Assembly (NCBI RefSeq): GCF_019455385.1
Contig: NZ_JACOFR010000025.1
Location: forward strand, 36,548-100,547
Source of the DNA: Bradyrhizobium sp. BR 10289
GTDB taxonomy: Bacteria; Pseudomonadota; Alphaproteobacteria; Rhizobiales; Xanthobacteraceae
Length of the DNA stretch: 64,000 nucleotides
Direction of reading: 5' to 3'
Below are positions 17,700 to 25,527 of the stretch, one piece after another (the stretch's first letter is position 1; every line of letters begins with the position of its first letter). The position numbers and the translations under genes are program-made. Under the pieces are notes generated by a model, which saw nothing but the letters and a program-made list of their open reading frames with translations, did not search any database and was not told the origin of the DNA.

Positions 17700-18809
17700 G
17701 TGACTGACATATCTGCCGAGGCGGCGGTGCCATCCGCAAAGATTACTGTCTTTTTCGACGGCGTATCGAGCCGCAAGCGGCAGGTGTCGCTCGTGCTCGC
17801 CGATGCGCTCGAGATCGTGGAGGAGGGCGCCGCGCCCGTGCGCTGGGCCTATGACGATATTCGCCGCAGCGACAGCCCGCTCGGCATCCTGCGTCTCGCC
17901 TCAATCTCCGCGCCGCCGCTGGCGCGGCTCGAGATCCGCGATACCGCGCTCGGCGCGGAAGTGATCGCGCGGTGCGCCCGTCTCGACGAGCACCTGACGA
18001 CGGGGCGCGGTGTCGCGAAAATCGTCGGCTGGTCGGTGGCCGCCGCCGTCTCGATCGTCTGCGTCGTGCTGTTCGGCGTTCCGCTTGCCGCCGACCGTCT
18101 CGCGCCGCTGGTGCCGAAACCGATCGAGCGCCGCATCGGCGATGCCTCGGAGGTCCAGGTCAAGACCATCTTCGGCCGCCGCGTATGCGACGACCCTGCG
18201 GGCAGGGCTGCGTTCACGAAGCTCGTCAACCGGCTGCGCGATGCCGCAGGTCTCGATGACGACAGCATGACGGCGGGCGTGCTGCCGAGCGCGATACCGA
18301 ATGCCTTCGCGCTGCCGGGCGGCAAGGTCTACGTGCTGAACGCCCTGATCGACAAGGCCGAAAACCCCGACGAGCTCGCCGGCGTCCTCGCCCACGAGCT
18401 CGGCCATCTCAAGCATCACGACAACATGCGCGGCTTGATCTACAACGGCGGCACTTCGTTCCTGATCGGCCTGTTGTTCGGTGACGTCACCGGCTCCTCC
18501 GCCGTGATCTTCGCCTCGCGCAGCGTGGTCGAAGCCTCCTATTCGCGCGAGGCCGAAACCGCCGCCGACACCTTTGCGATCGACATCATGCACGCGCTCG
18601 GCCGCTCGCCGAAGCCCGCGGCCGAATTGATGTTCCGCATCACCGGCAAGGAAGGCGGCTCCGGCTTCACCATCCTCGCCAGCCACCCGCTGACCGAGGA
18701 TCGCCTCGCGCGCATGACCAAGGAAGACCGCCCCGCCAGCGGCCCGCCGCTGTTGACCGACACAGAGTGGCAGGCGCTGAAGGGGATTTGCGGCAGTGGG
18801 AAGATTTAG
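17700..18809 (+). CDS. M48 family membrane metallopeptidase
   Basis: A 369-residue protein. The N-terminal 100 residues form a soluble domain of unknown fold, then one membrane helix (about 103-127), then the M48 peptidase domain with HELGH at residues 232-236 and the third ligand glutamate in SREAETAAD. The layout resembles BepA/LoiP-type Zn proteases acting in the periplasm on envelope proteins. GTG start, three bases after the DUF898 gene. Ends nine bases before the convergent upp gene. Confidence 0.8.
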   Translation: MTDISAEAAVPSAKITVFFDGVSSRKRQVSLVLADALEIVEEGAAPVRWAYDDIRRSDSPLGILRLASISAPPLARLEIRDTALGAEVIARCARLDEHLTTGRGVAKIVGWSVAAAVSIVCVVLFGVPLAADRLAPLVPKPIERRIGDASEVQVKTIFGRRVCDDPAGRAAFTKLVNRLRDAAGLDDDSMTAGVLPSAIPNAFALPGGKVYVLNALIDKAENPDELAGVLAHELGHLKHHDNMRGLIYNGGTSFLIGLLFGDVTGSSAVIFASRSVVEASYSREAETAADTFAIDIMHALGRSPKPAAELMFRITGKEGGSGFTILASHPLTEDRLARMTKEDRPASGPPLLTDTEWQALKGICGSGKI

Positions 18810-18818
18810 GTTTCCCGC

Positions 18819-19448
18819 CTATCGCGTCCCGTACGCACGGTCGCCGGCATCGCCGAGGCCGGGGAGGATAAAGCCGTTCTCATCGAGGCCTTCGTCCACC
18901 GCGGCGGTCCAGATCGGCACGTCCGGATGCAAGCCGCGCAGCCGCTCCAGTCCTTCCGGGGCGGCGATCAGGCAGGCGAGGCGGATGTCCTTGGCGCCGC
19001 GCTCCTTCAGCCGATCGACTGCGGCGACGGCGGTGTTGGCGGTGGCAACCACGGGCGTCACCACGATCGCGAGGCGCTCGCTGAGGTCGGAGGGCGATTT
19101 GAAGAAATATTCGACCGCGGCAAAACTCTCGGGCTCGCGGTAGAGCCCGATATGGGCGACACGCGCGGTCGGCACCAGGTCCATCATGCCGTCGACGAAA
19201 GTGGTGCCGGCGCGCAGCATCGGCACGAACACCAGCTTCTTGCCGGCGATCTTGGCCGAGTGCATCGTCGCCAGCGGCGTCTCGATCACGGTGTCGGTGA
19301 GCGGCAGGTCACGCGTCACCTCGTAGCACAGCAGCATGCCGATCTCCTTGATCAGCTCGCGGAACGACTTTGTCGAGATCGACTTGTCTCGGACCAGCGT
19401 CAGCTTGTGCTGCACCAGCGGATGATCGACGATCGTGACGCCTTCCAT
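18819..19448 (-). CDS. upp: Uracil phosphoribosyltransferase (URC pathway member)
   Basis: A 209-residue UPRTase matching the family end to end, including MLRAGTTFVDGMMDLVP, the uracil-side block GLDENGFILPGLGDAGDRAYGT and LIAAPEGLERL. The reaction is uracil + PRPP to UMP + PPi. The PRPP loop is unusual: where most Upp proteins read DPMLATGGSA this one reads TPVVATANTA, replacing the acidic residue and the glycine pair. It lies 75 bases downstream of URC4 and URC1 homologues on the same strand, so a catabolic rather than purely salvage role is likely. ATG with AGGAG upstream. Confidence 0.85.
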   Translation of the reverse strand: MEGVTIVDHPLVQHKLTLVRDKSISTKSFRELIKEIGMLLCYEVTRDLPLTDTVIETPLATMHSAKIAGKKLVFVPMLRAGTTFVDGMMDLVPTARVAHIGLYREPESFAAVEYFFKSPSDLSERLAIVVTPVVATANTAVAAVDRLKERGAKDIRLACLIAAPEGLERLRGLHPDVPIWTAAVDEGLDENGFILPGLGDAGDRAYGTR

Positions 19449-19476
19449 GATCGGATGCTCCTGAAATCTATCGAGC

Positions 19477-19496
19477 CGTCATTGCGAGCAATGACG
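19477..19496. repeat. Short palindrome (family R3)
   Basis: CGTCATTGCGAGCAATGACG, a perfect 20-base palindrome in the gap between upp and URC4. The same element is longer at 13515. Confidence 0.6.
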
Positions 19497-19523
19497 CGCG
19501 TGGTCGCAAATCTTTTTCATGCT

Positions 19524-20762
19524 TTAAAACACAGTGCCGTCGCTGATGACCCTGAGCGGCGGCGAGCCATCCGGACGGCGCGCAAACGCAATAGCACGGC
19601 CCGCGGCCCAGGTGCCGCCTTCCAGAATGCTGGCGAGCGGCAATGTGTCAGGCGTGCGGCCGAGCTTGACGCGCACGAGCTCGGCGACGCGATCCAGCAG
19701 CGCCACGGTCAGCGCACGCCACTCCACGACGAGCAGCGAGTCCACCGCATGGGCACGCTCGGCATCGGCGGCATCGCGCAAGCGCAGCACTTCGTGGTCG
19801 ACGAACAGTCCGCCATTGCGGTATTCGGCGAGCCCGGTCAGGCCATCGATGTCAGTCACCGTGAAGCCCGCGCGCTGCAGCGGCTCGATCAGAGAGTAGC
19901 TCAGCCATTGCGACAGCTTGTGCAACGGCACGAGGCCGGCGGTGCCATCGTCCGCCTTGATCGCGGGATGACGCCAGCAATCGCCGAGCGGAATGCCTGA
20001 TAGCTCCAGCCGCGAGGGCCAGATCGGCCCGAGCTGGTTCAACACGGCGGACAGGATCGCAGGCGCGGGAAGCGCATCGCTCACGGCCTGTGCGGCGATG
20101 TGATCGAACAGGCCGCCCGGGCGCGGTGTGTCGTTCAGGCCGAAAATGTCCCCCCGTTTGGCGACCAGCTTGCCGAGGCGTCGCAGCAGGTCGGTGCGCC
20201 CCTCGAGCCCGAGCAGCGGATTGGCATCGCTCACCTGAAACGCCGACGTCAGCGCGGCGAGCGGCAGTTGTGAGAGCACGTCCGCATCGGCCCGGTAGGG
20301 CGCACGCGCATCGCTGGAGAACAGCCCGCTTGCAAACATGTCGAGGCTTGCGATCGCAAGCCCCTCCGATCGACCGATGGCGTTCCCCGTCACCGCGTCG
20401 CGATAGCGCCACGTCGCGCCCGCGCCGGCATCGAGCAGCACGCTGACGATGGCGAGGTCAAACTCCGCCCGCGCCCGCGCGGCGCGATCGGACCATGAGG
20501 CCGCATCCGCCAGAGCTGCCCAGCGGTCGACACCGCCGAGCACAAAATGCCGCCACCGCGCGTGGAAGGGCACCTCCAGCGTCGGATAGGCTTTTCGCGT
20601 GACCGCGAGCACGGCATCGGCGACGCCGTCCATGCGGTCGAGGTCGACAGTGAAATGGTCGAGCCCGCCGGCAAGGCCGAGCTCCAGCATTTTGCCGGCA
20701 CGCGCGCGGACCGCTGCTGCGCTGAGCAGCGAGCGGGCCTCTCGTTCCAAAGCGTCCGCCAT
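19524..20762 (-). CDS. URC4/Urg3 family uracil catabolism protein (DUF1688)
   Basis: A 412-residue protein recognised by family features such as PFHARWRHFVLGGVDRW, the GRSEGLAIASLDMFASGLFSSD block and DGTAGLVPLHKLSQWLSYSLIEPL. URC4 is required in the yeast URC pathway that degrades uracil through UMP without dihydropyrimidine intermediates; its reaction is not established. The gene starts five bases after the URC1-like gene and precedes upp, so it is the middle gene of the cluster. Confidence 0.8.
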   Translation of the reverse strand: MADALEREARSLLSAAAVRARAGKMLELGLAGGLDHFTVDLDRMDGVADAVLAVTRKAYPTLEVPFHARWRHFVLGGVDRWAALADAASWSDRAARARAEFDLAIVSVLLDAGAGATWRYRDAVTGNAIGRSEGLAIASLDMFASGLFSSDARAPYRADADVLSQLPLAALTSAFQVSDANPLLGLEGRTDLLRRLGKLVAKRGDIFGLNDTPRPGGLFDHIAAQAVSDALPAPAILSAVLNQLGPIWPSRLELSGIPLGDCWRHPAIKADDGTAGLVPLHKLSQWLSYSLIEPLQRAGFTVTDIDGLTGLAEYRNGGLFVDHEVLRLRDAADAERAHAVDSLLVVEWRALTVALLDRVAELVRVKLGRTPDTLPLASILEGGTWAAGRAIAFARRPDGSPPLRVISDGTVF

Positions 20763-20767
20763 CGCGA

Positions 20768-22024
20768 TCAGTATTTTTCCAGCGAACGCCCGACCACGCC
20801 GTTCACGTCCTTCTCGGGCGCGATGTCGGTGGTGTAATAGCCGGCCGCCTTCTTCGCGGCGATCTCGACATGGGCGTCGGCGGGGATCAGCTCCAGCGGG
20901 ATCGGCACGCGTTCGACGATGTCGATGCCCTGCGAGGTCAGCGCGTCATATTTCATGTCGCTCATCGACAGGAAGCGGTCGATGCGCTTCAGGCCGAGCC
21001 AGTGGATCGTATCCGGCATCAATTGCTGGAAGCGCGCGTCCTGGACGCCGGCCACGCATTCGGTGCGCTCGAAATAGGCGGCGGCGGCATCGCCGTCCTC
21101 CTGGCGCTTGCGGGCATTGTAGACCAGGAATTTTGTGACTTCGCCGAGCGCGCGCCCCTCTTTCCGGTTGTAGACGACGAGCCCGAGCCCGCCCTCCTGC
21201 GCACCGCGCGCGGATTCCTCGATGCCGTGGATCAGATAGGGCCGGCAAGTGCAGATGTCGGAGCCGAACACGTCCGAGCCGTTGCACTCGTCATGCACGC
21301 GGCAGGTGATTTTCGTGCGATGGTCCGGCAGCTTCGTCACATCGCCGAACAGGTAGACCGTGGTGCCGCCGATCGGCGGCAAGAACACCTTCATGTCCGG
21401 GCGCGTCACGAGCTCGGGGAACATGCCGGCGGTCTGCTCGAACAGCGTGCGGCGCAGCTCGGTCTCGTTGGTCTTGAAGCGCTCGGCAAGGCCGGGCAGG
21501 TACCAGACCGGATCGATCGCGATCTTCACCACCGAGACGCTGCCATTGGCATGCACGACCTCGCCGTCCGCACGCAGCCGTTTTGCCGCGAGCGCTTCGC
21601 GGATCTCCGGCAGGTCGAGCCGCGCCCGCGTCACTGCGATGCTCGGGCGGATGTCGACGCCCTCGGCGATATCCTTGCCAAAATTCTCCGCGACGAGATG
21701 CCCCCAGGGGTCGAGCGCGACGATCTTTGCGGGATCGCGCCATTGCTCGAACGGGCCAATGGTCGCGGCTGGAAACGTGTTGGTGAGATCGGGCCGGCGG
21801 ATCGGATCGAGCGCGCCGGCGGAGACCGCAAGCGCGCGGTACATCGCATAGGAGCCGCCATGGCTGCCGATCACGTTGCGGTCCCCGGCGCGTGAAACGG
21901 TGCCGATGATCGGTCCACGGGCGCGCGCATCCGCAGCGCCCCAATGGATCGGAAAGGCGGCCTTCCGGCCCGGCTCCGGATGGGAGGTCAGGCGGATGTG
22001 GTCGGTACGGTTCGCGCGGCTCAT
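20768..22024 (-). CDS. GTP cyclohydrolase II-like protein, URC1 homologue
   Basis: A 418-residue protein. The central and C-terminal region matches the RibA fold: RVHDECNGSDVFGSDICTCRPYL gives the three Zn-binding cysteines, then GGLGLVVYNRKEGRALG. The N-terminal 200 residues are an extra domain absent from riboflavin RibA but present in URC1 of yeast uracil catabolism. Linkage with URC4 and upp supports URC1 over riboflavin synthesis. The ATG at 22024 follows GGGAG; an upstream in-frame start at 22111 would lie across a strong hairpin and is rejected. The leader carries that terminator-like hairpin. Confidence 0.8.
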   Translation of the reverse strand: MSRANRTDHIRLTSHPEPGRKAAFPIHWGAADARARGPIIGTVSRAGDRNVIGSHGGSYAMYRALAVSAGALDPIRRPDLTNTFPAATIGPFEQWRDPAKIVALDPWGHLVAENFGKDIAEGVDIRPSIAVTRARLDLPEIREALAAKRLRADGEVVHANGSVSVVKIAIDPVWYLPGLAERFKTNETELRRTLFEQTAGMFPELVTRPDMKVFLPPIGGTTVYLFGDVTKLPDHRTKITCRVHDECNGSDVFGSDICTCRPYLIHGIEESARGAQEGGLGLVVYNRKEGRALGEVTKFLVYNARKRQEDGDAAAAYFERTECVAGVQDARFQQLMPDTIHWLGLKRIDRFLSMSDMKYDALTSQGIDIVERVPIPLELIPADAHVEIAAKKAAGYYTTDIAPEKDVNGVVGRSLEKY

Positions 22025-22036
22025 GTCCAGGCTCCC

Positions 22037-22073
22037 AAAAAGCCAACGGCCCGCCGCTCGGACGGGCCTGGCT
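22037..22073 (-). promoter_or_regulatory. Terminator-like hairpin (possible attenuator) in URC1 leader
   Basis: Read on the minus strand: AGCCA-GGCCCG, nine-base loop, CGGGCC-GT-TGGCT, then TTTTT. This is an intrinsic terminator structure whose T run ends just before the GGGAG ribosome site, 12 bases from the start codon of the first URC gene. A smaller hairpin (GCCGG-TGCT-CCGGC, 22085-22098) precedes it. Transcription could stop here unless an antiterminator forms. Confidence 0.6.
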
Positions 22074-22119
22074 CGCTTGACGCTGCCGGAGCACCGGCGA
22101 CGCAAGCTCAATCCAACAT

Positions 22120-22146
22120 ATTGTAGCGGCGATCGGCGACAGACAA
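22120..22146 (-). promoter_or_regulatory. Candidate promoter of the URC operon
   Basis: On the minus strand a TTGTCT (22146-22141) and a TACAAT (22125-22120) are separated by 15 bases, a short but usable spacing. Transcription from about 22113 would give a leader of roughly 90 bases containing the attenuator-like hairpin. The rest of the gap 22147-22380 must hold the promoter of the divergent PLP enzyme gene; I see no other feature in it. Confidence 0.35.
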
Positions 22147-22380
22147 GTTAATCGTGCTGCGCGGCGCCGGGCCGTTCGTTGCCAAAATCGTGTGCCCGGG
22201 CACCGCGCTCCAGCGCGGGCAGGCCTTGTCGCCCGATCCCGGCGATCTTTTTAAGATACTGAAGTAGTTATAGTTTTCCAATTTTCAAGGGCGCGAAATG
22301 GTTGGCGCGGCGGCTGTCGGGTTCGGCATAAACCGTGTAATCAAGCCCGTCGTACAGACGCCTTCGTGTTGGAGACTCCC

Positions 22381-23508
22381 ATGCCCGCCGCCAGCTACAT
22401 CGATCCCCGCAACGGAAAGCTCTATCCCTTGGACCAGCCGCGCTGGTGCTCGGATGAGCGCACGCCGCTGCTGGTGACGCCGGGGGCGGGCATCTCGCGC
22501 GAGGACATCGACAAGGGGACGCGCTCGCTGTGGCGCTACCGGGCGGCGCTGCCGGTCGAAATCAAGGATCCGATTTCGCTCGGCGTCGGCTGCACGCCGC
22601 TGGTGCAGCAGGGGTGGGGCGATTTGCGGCCGTTCGTCAAGCTCGAATGGTTCAATCCCACCGGTAGCTTCAAGGACCGCGGCTCCTCCGTGATGCTGTC
22701 CTTCCTGCGCCAGATCGGCGTCGATGCCATTCTCGAGGACTCCTCCGGCAATGGTGGCTCGTCCATGGCGGGCCTGGGTGCGGCCGGCGGCATGCGCGTG
22801 AAGATTCTCGCGCCGGCCTCGACGTCGCCGGCCAAGATCGCGCAGGTGCGCGCTTACGGGGCTGAGGTGCAGCTCGTCGAAGGTCCGCGCGAAGAGTCTG
22901 AGGCCGAAGCTATCCGCCAGTCGAGCCAGACCTTTTACGCCAGCCACAATTGGCAACCGTTCTTCCTCGAAGGCACCAAGTCGCTCGCCTATGAGATCTG
23001 GGAAGATCTCGGTTTTCGCGCGCCCGACAGCGTCATCGTTCCCGTCGGCGCCGGAAGCAGTCTCTTGGGTTGCGCCTTCGGCTTTCGTGAGCTGTTGAAA
23101 GCCGGCCAGATCGCAAAGCTGCCGCGTCTATTCGCGGCGCAGCCGCTCAACTGTTCGCCGATCGATGCAAGCTTCAAGGCTGGTGTCGATACGCCCGTTG
23201 CCCGTCAAGTCAGCAAGACCATCGCCGAAGGCACCGCTATCAAGAACCCGCTGCGCTTGCGCGAGATCATCGCCGCCTTGCGCGAGAGCGGCGGCGGCAC
23301 CGTCGCGCTCACCGAGGACGAGATCGTCGCCGCGCTTCGCCGCCTCGCGCGCCAGGGCCTGTTCGCCGAACCGACGAGCGCCGGTGCCGCCGCGGCGCTG
23401 GAGAAGCTCGCCGCGACGGGTGCGATCAAGGCGAACGAAACGACGGTGGCGGTGCTCACCGGCACCGGGCTGAAAGCCGCGAGCACGGTGGCCGATCTGG
23501 TGGGGTAG
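22381..23508 (+). CDS. PLP-dependent threonine synthase-like enzyme
   Basis: A 375-residue fold-type II PLP enzyme. K98 in FNPTGSFKDRG is the Schiff-base lysine, SSGNGGSSMAG binds the phosphate side, and PVGAGSSLLG is the glycine loop. It lacks the N-terminal extension of true ThrC and is shorter, so it may be a threonine synthase paralogue or another beta-eliminating or beta-replacing enzyme. The ATG at 22381 is preceded by GGAG; the TTG at 22366 is ignored. It is divergent from the URC genes but no functional link is evident. Confidence 0.7.
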   Translation: MPAASYIDPRNGKLYPLDQPRWCSDERTPLLVTPGAGISREDIDKGTRSLWRYRAALPVEIKDPISLGVGCTPLVQQGWGDLRPFVKLEWFNPTGSFKDRGSSVMLSFLRQIGVDAILEDSSGNGGSSMAGLGAAGGMRVKILAPASTSPAKIAQVRAYGAEVQLVEGPREESEAEAIRQSSQTFYASHNWQPFFLEGTKSLAYEIWEDLGFRAPDSVIVPVGAGSSLLGCAFGFRELLKAGQIAKLPRLFAAQPLNCSPIDASFKAGVDTPVARQVSKTIAEGTAIKNPLRLREIIAALRESGGGTVALTEDEIVAALRRLARQGLFAEPTSAGAAAALEKLAATGAIKANETTVAVLTGTGLKAASTVADLVG

Positions 23509-23527
23509 GCGAGCGACAATTCCTCCC

Positions 23528-23660
23528 CGTCCCCCTGAGGTGGCCGCTCCTTCAGCGGCCCTCGAAGGGCGACGGCCCGACTGCTGCAGCGGGCCGTGCA
23601 TCCTTCGAGGCTCCCGGCGCGATGCGATCGCATCGCGCCACTCGCACCTCAGGATGACGG
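23528..23660. repeat. Intergenic inverted repeat (family R2)
   Basis: Outer arms CCCTGAGGTGGC and GCACCTCAGGATGACGG, inner arms GGCCCTCGAAGG and CATCCTTCGAGGCT, matching the copy at 13340-13485. It lies between the convergent PLP enzyme and DUF2927 genes. Confidence 0.7.
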
Positions 23661-23665
23661 ATCGC

Positions 23666-24481
23666 CTAATCTCTTAGATCATTCACCCGCTTCACCCATG
23701 CCCGCACATCGGCGAGCACCGCGGGCAGCACCGCCTTGACCTCGGCGACCGTCATGCCCGCCTTGACGCGGGGATCGTACAGCAGATTGAGGATGTACTG
23801 GTCGTAGACGTCGAAATAGCCCATCGAGACGTTGTCGTTGAACATCGTCCACGGCACGCTGGTGGTGTCGTTGATCGGCCCGAGCGATTGCAAGAGCTCC
23901 TCATAGGCGCAGTCGAGGAAAGTGAAGTCGCCATTGTCGACGGTGAGGATGACGTCGGAATGCTCGATCTCGAAATTGTCGTTCTTGCGGAAGCCGGACA
24001 GGCATTGCGGATCGAGCGAGGTGCGGATCTCGCGCGCCTTGTCGACGCCGTAGAAGCTCGAGATGGTGCGGAAGAGGTCGCGGTCGCGCACCAGTTTCAC
24101 CCGCACATTCGCCGCCTCGCTGGTCGCGGTCATCGCGATGTCGAGATGCTGCACGCGCGCGCCGATGTCGGCGACGACTTTTGCCAGTTGCGTCTTGCGG
24201 TCGGCGCGGTCGCTCTCGGCGAACACGCGCACCGGCCCGTCGAACTTGCGGATGCGGTCGACGCGGCCAGCGAGGTGGTATTCGGCGCCAAAGGCGGTCT
24301 TGAGAAAACCCTCGACGATCTCGCCGTCGGTAAAGCTCTTCTTCTCGGCGCGCTGGCGCGAGGCGATCGCGGGCAGCTCGCCCGCGACGGCCATGGTAGC
24401 GGTGTCAGAGACAAATGTGAACGCGGCCAACGCCAGCAAGGCGGTGCGGAAGGCGGGCGAGGCCGGGTTGAATGCACTCAT
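23666..24481 (-). CDS. DUF2927 secreted protein
   Basis: A 271-residue protein with an N-terminal signal-type helix (ALLALAAFTFVSDTATMAVAGE) and a DUF2927 domain (EGFLKTAFGAEY...RIRKFDGPVRVF...). DUF2927 proteins are periplasmic or surface proteins of unknown activity with distant metzincin-like features. The segment PQCLSGF...DCAYEELLQSLGPIND is typical of the family. The ATG at 24481 gives a proper signal sequence; the longer frame from 24517 only adds an arginine-rich stretch. Confidence 0.65.
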   Translation of the reverse strand: MSAFNPASPAFRTALLALAAFTFVSDTATMAVAGELPAIASRQRAEKKSFTDGEIVEGFLKTAFGAEYHLAGRVDRIRKFDGPVRVFAESDRADRKTQLAKVVADIGARVQHLDIAMTATSEAANVRVKLVRDRDLFRTISSFYGVDKAREIRTSLDPQCLSGFRKNDNFEIEHSDVILTVDNGDFTFLDCAYEELLQSLGPINDTTSVPWTMFNDNVSMGYFDVYDQYILNLLYDPRVKAGMTVAEVKAVLPAVLADVRAWVKRVNDLRD

Positions 24482-24565
24482 CGTCACGCGACGCTGCCGT
24501 ATTCGCGCCCCGCGCACAAGTCCGCAAATTCACGCGGCCAGCGGGTTTCGGCTGCCCGTCCTTTA

Positions 24566-24680
24566 CCTCTCCCGCATGCGGGAGAGGTCGCCGCGTAGCG
24601 GCGGGTGAGGGTTTTTTCCTCCGGGGATTGTCCCATTGCGGAGACACGCTCTCCCCAACCCTCTCCCGCAAGCGGGAGAG
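24566..24680. repeat. Intergenic inverted repeat (family R1)
   Basis: CCTCTCCCGCATGCGGGAGAGG and CTCTCCCGCAAGCGGGAGAG surround GGTGAGGGTTTTTTCCTC, close to the 14855-14970 copy. It ends seven bases before the stop codon of the L,D-transpeptidase gene. Confidence 0.8.
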
Positions 24681-24686
24681 TGCGCT

Positions 24687-25262
24687 TTAGTTGTTCAGCA
24701 CCACCACGGTGGTGCCGACGCCGACGCGGCCGTAGAGGTCGGTGACGTCGTCGTTGGTCATGCGGAAGCAGCCCGAGGACACCGCCTGGCCGATCGTCTC
24801 CGGCTCGTTGGAGCCGTGGATGCGGTAGAGCGTCGAGCCCAGATACATCGCGCGTGCGCCGAGCGGGTTCTCGATGCCGCCCTTCATGTGGCGCGGCAGA
24901 TCGGGCCGGCGCGCCAGCATCTGCGAGGGCGGCGTCCAGTCCGGCCATTCCTTCTTGGCGGTGATCTTGTGCACCCCGCCCCAGCGGAAGCCGTCGCGGC
25001 CGACGCCGATGCCGTAGCGCAGCGCCTGGCCATTCTGGAGCACCAGATACAGGCGGCGCTCCGAGGTGTTCACCACGATCGTGCCCGGGGCGTAGTTGCC
25101 GTTATACATGACGGTGGTGCGGGGGATCGGGCTCGAGCCACCACGGAAGAAGTTCGGGCCGCCGCCCATGATGTCGCGCGAGTCGTATTCTTCGGCGAAT
25201 GCGCCGGCGGTGGCCGACAGCAATGCAATGGCGGCAAGCGGTGCGGCAAAAAACCGGATCAT
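24687..25262 (-). CDS. L,D-transpeptidase (YkuD domain)
   Basis: A 191-residue secreted enzyme. Signal peptide at residues 1-23 (ending AGAFA), then a YkuD domain starting at NTSERRLYLV with active-site H149 in RIHGSNEP and nucleophile C165 in AVSSGCFRMTN. It forms 3-3 cross-links in peptidoglycan or anchors proteins to it. Size and motif spacing are those of the short alphaproteobacterial ErfK/YbiS type. The ATG at 25262 is preceded by GGGGGA; the in-frame start at 25325 is not used. Confidence 0.85.
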   Translation of the reverse strand: MIRFFAAPLAAIALLSATAGAFAEEYDSRDIMGGGPNFFRGGSSPIPRTTVMYNGNYAPGTIVVNTSERRLYLVLQNGQALRYGIGVGRDGFRWGGVHKITAKKEWPDWTPPSQMLARRPDLPRHMKGGIENPLGARAMYLGSTLYRIHGSNEPETIGQAVSSGCFRMTNDDVTDLYGRVGVGTTVVVLNN

Positions 25263-25527
25263 TGTTTCCCCCACAAATATTCGATTCAACCGATGCCAGA
25301 GGCCATATTTGCGGGCTTTCCGCAAGCCACGGCCGCGTGAGGCAGCTCATCCTTAACGGATGGCGTTACCAAATCGGCAACCGCGCCAATTTGTCCGAAA
25401 GCGTTAGCCAAACCGGCGGGTCGTGATGCGGGGCAGGGCCGCAATGCCGGCTATTGCTTTGACGAAATCGGCGAACAATGATTGATCGAACGGATCGCTG
25501 GACATAACCGGTTGCGGAGCAAAAAGA

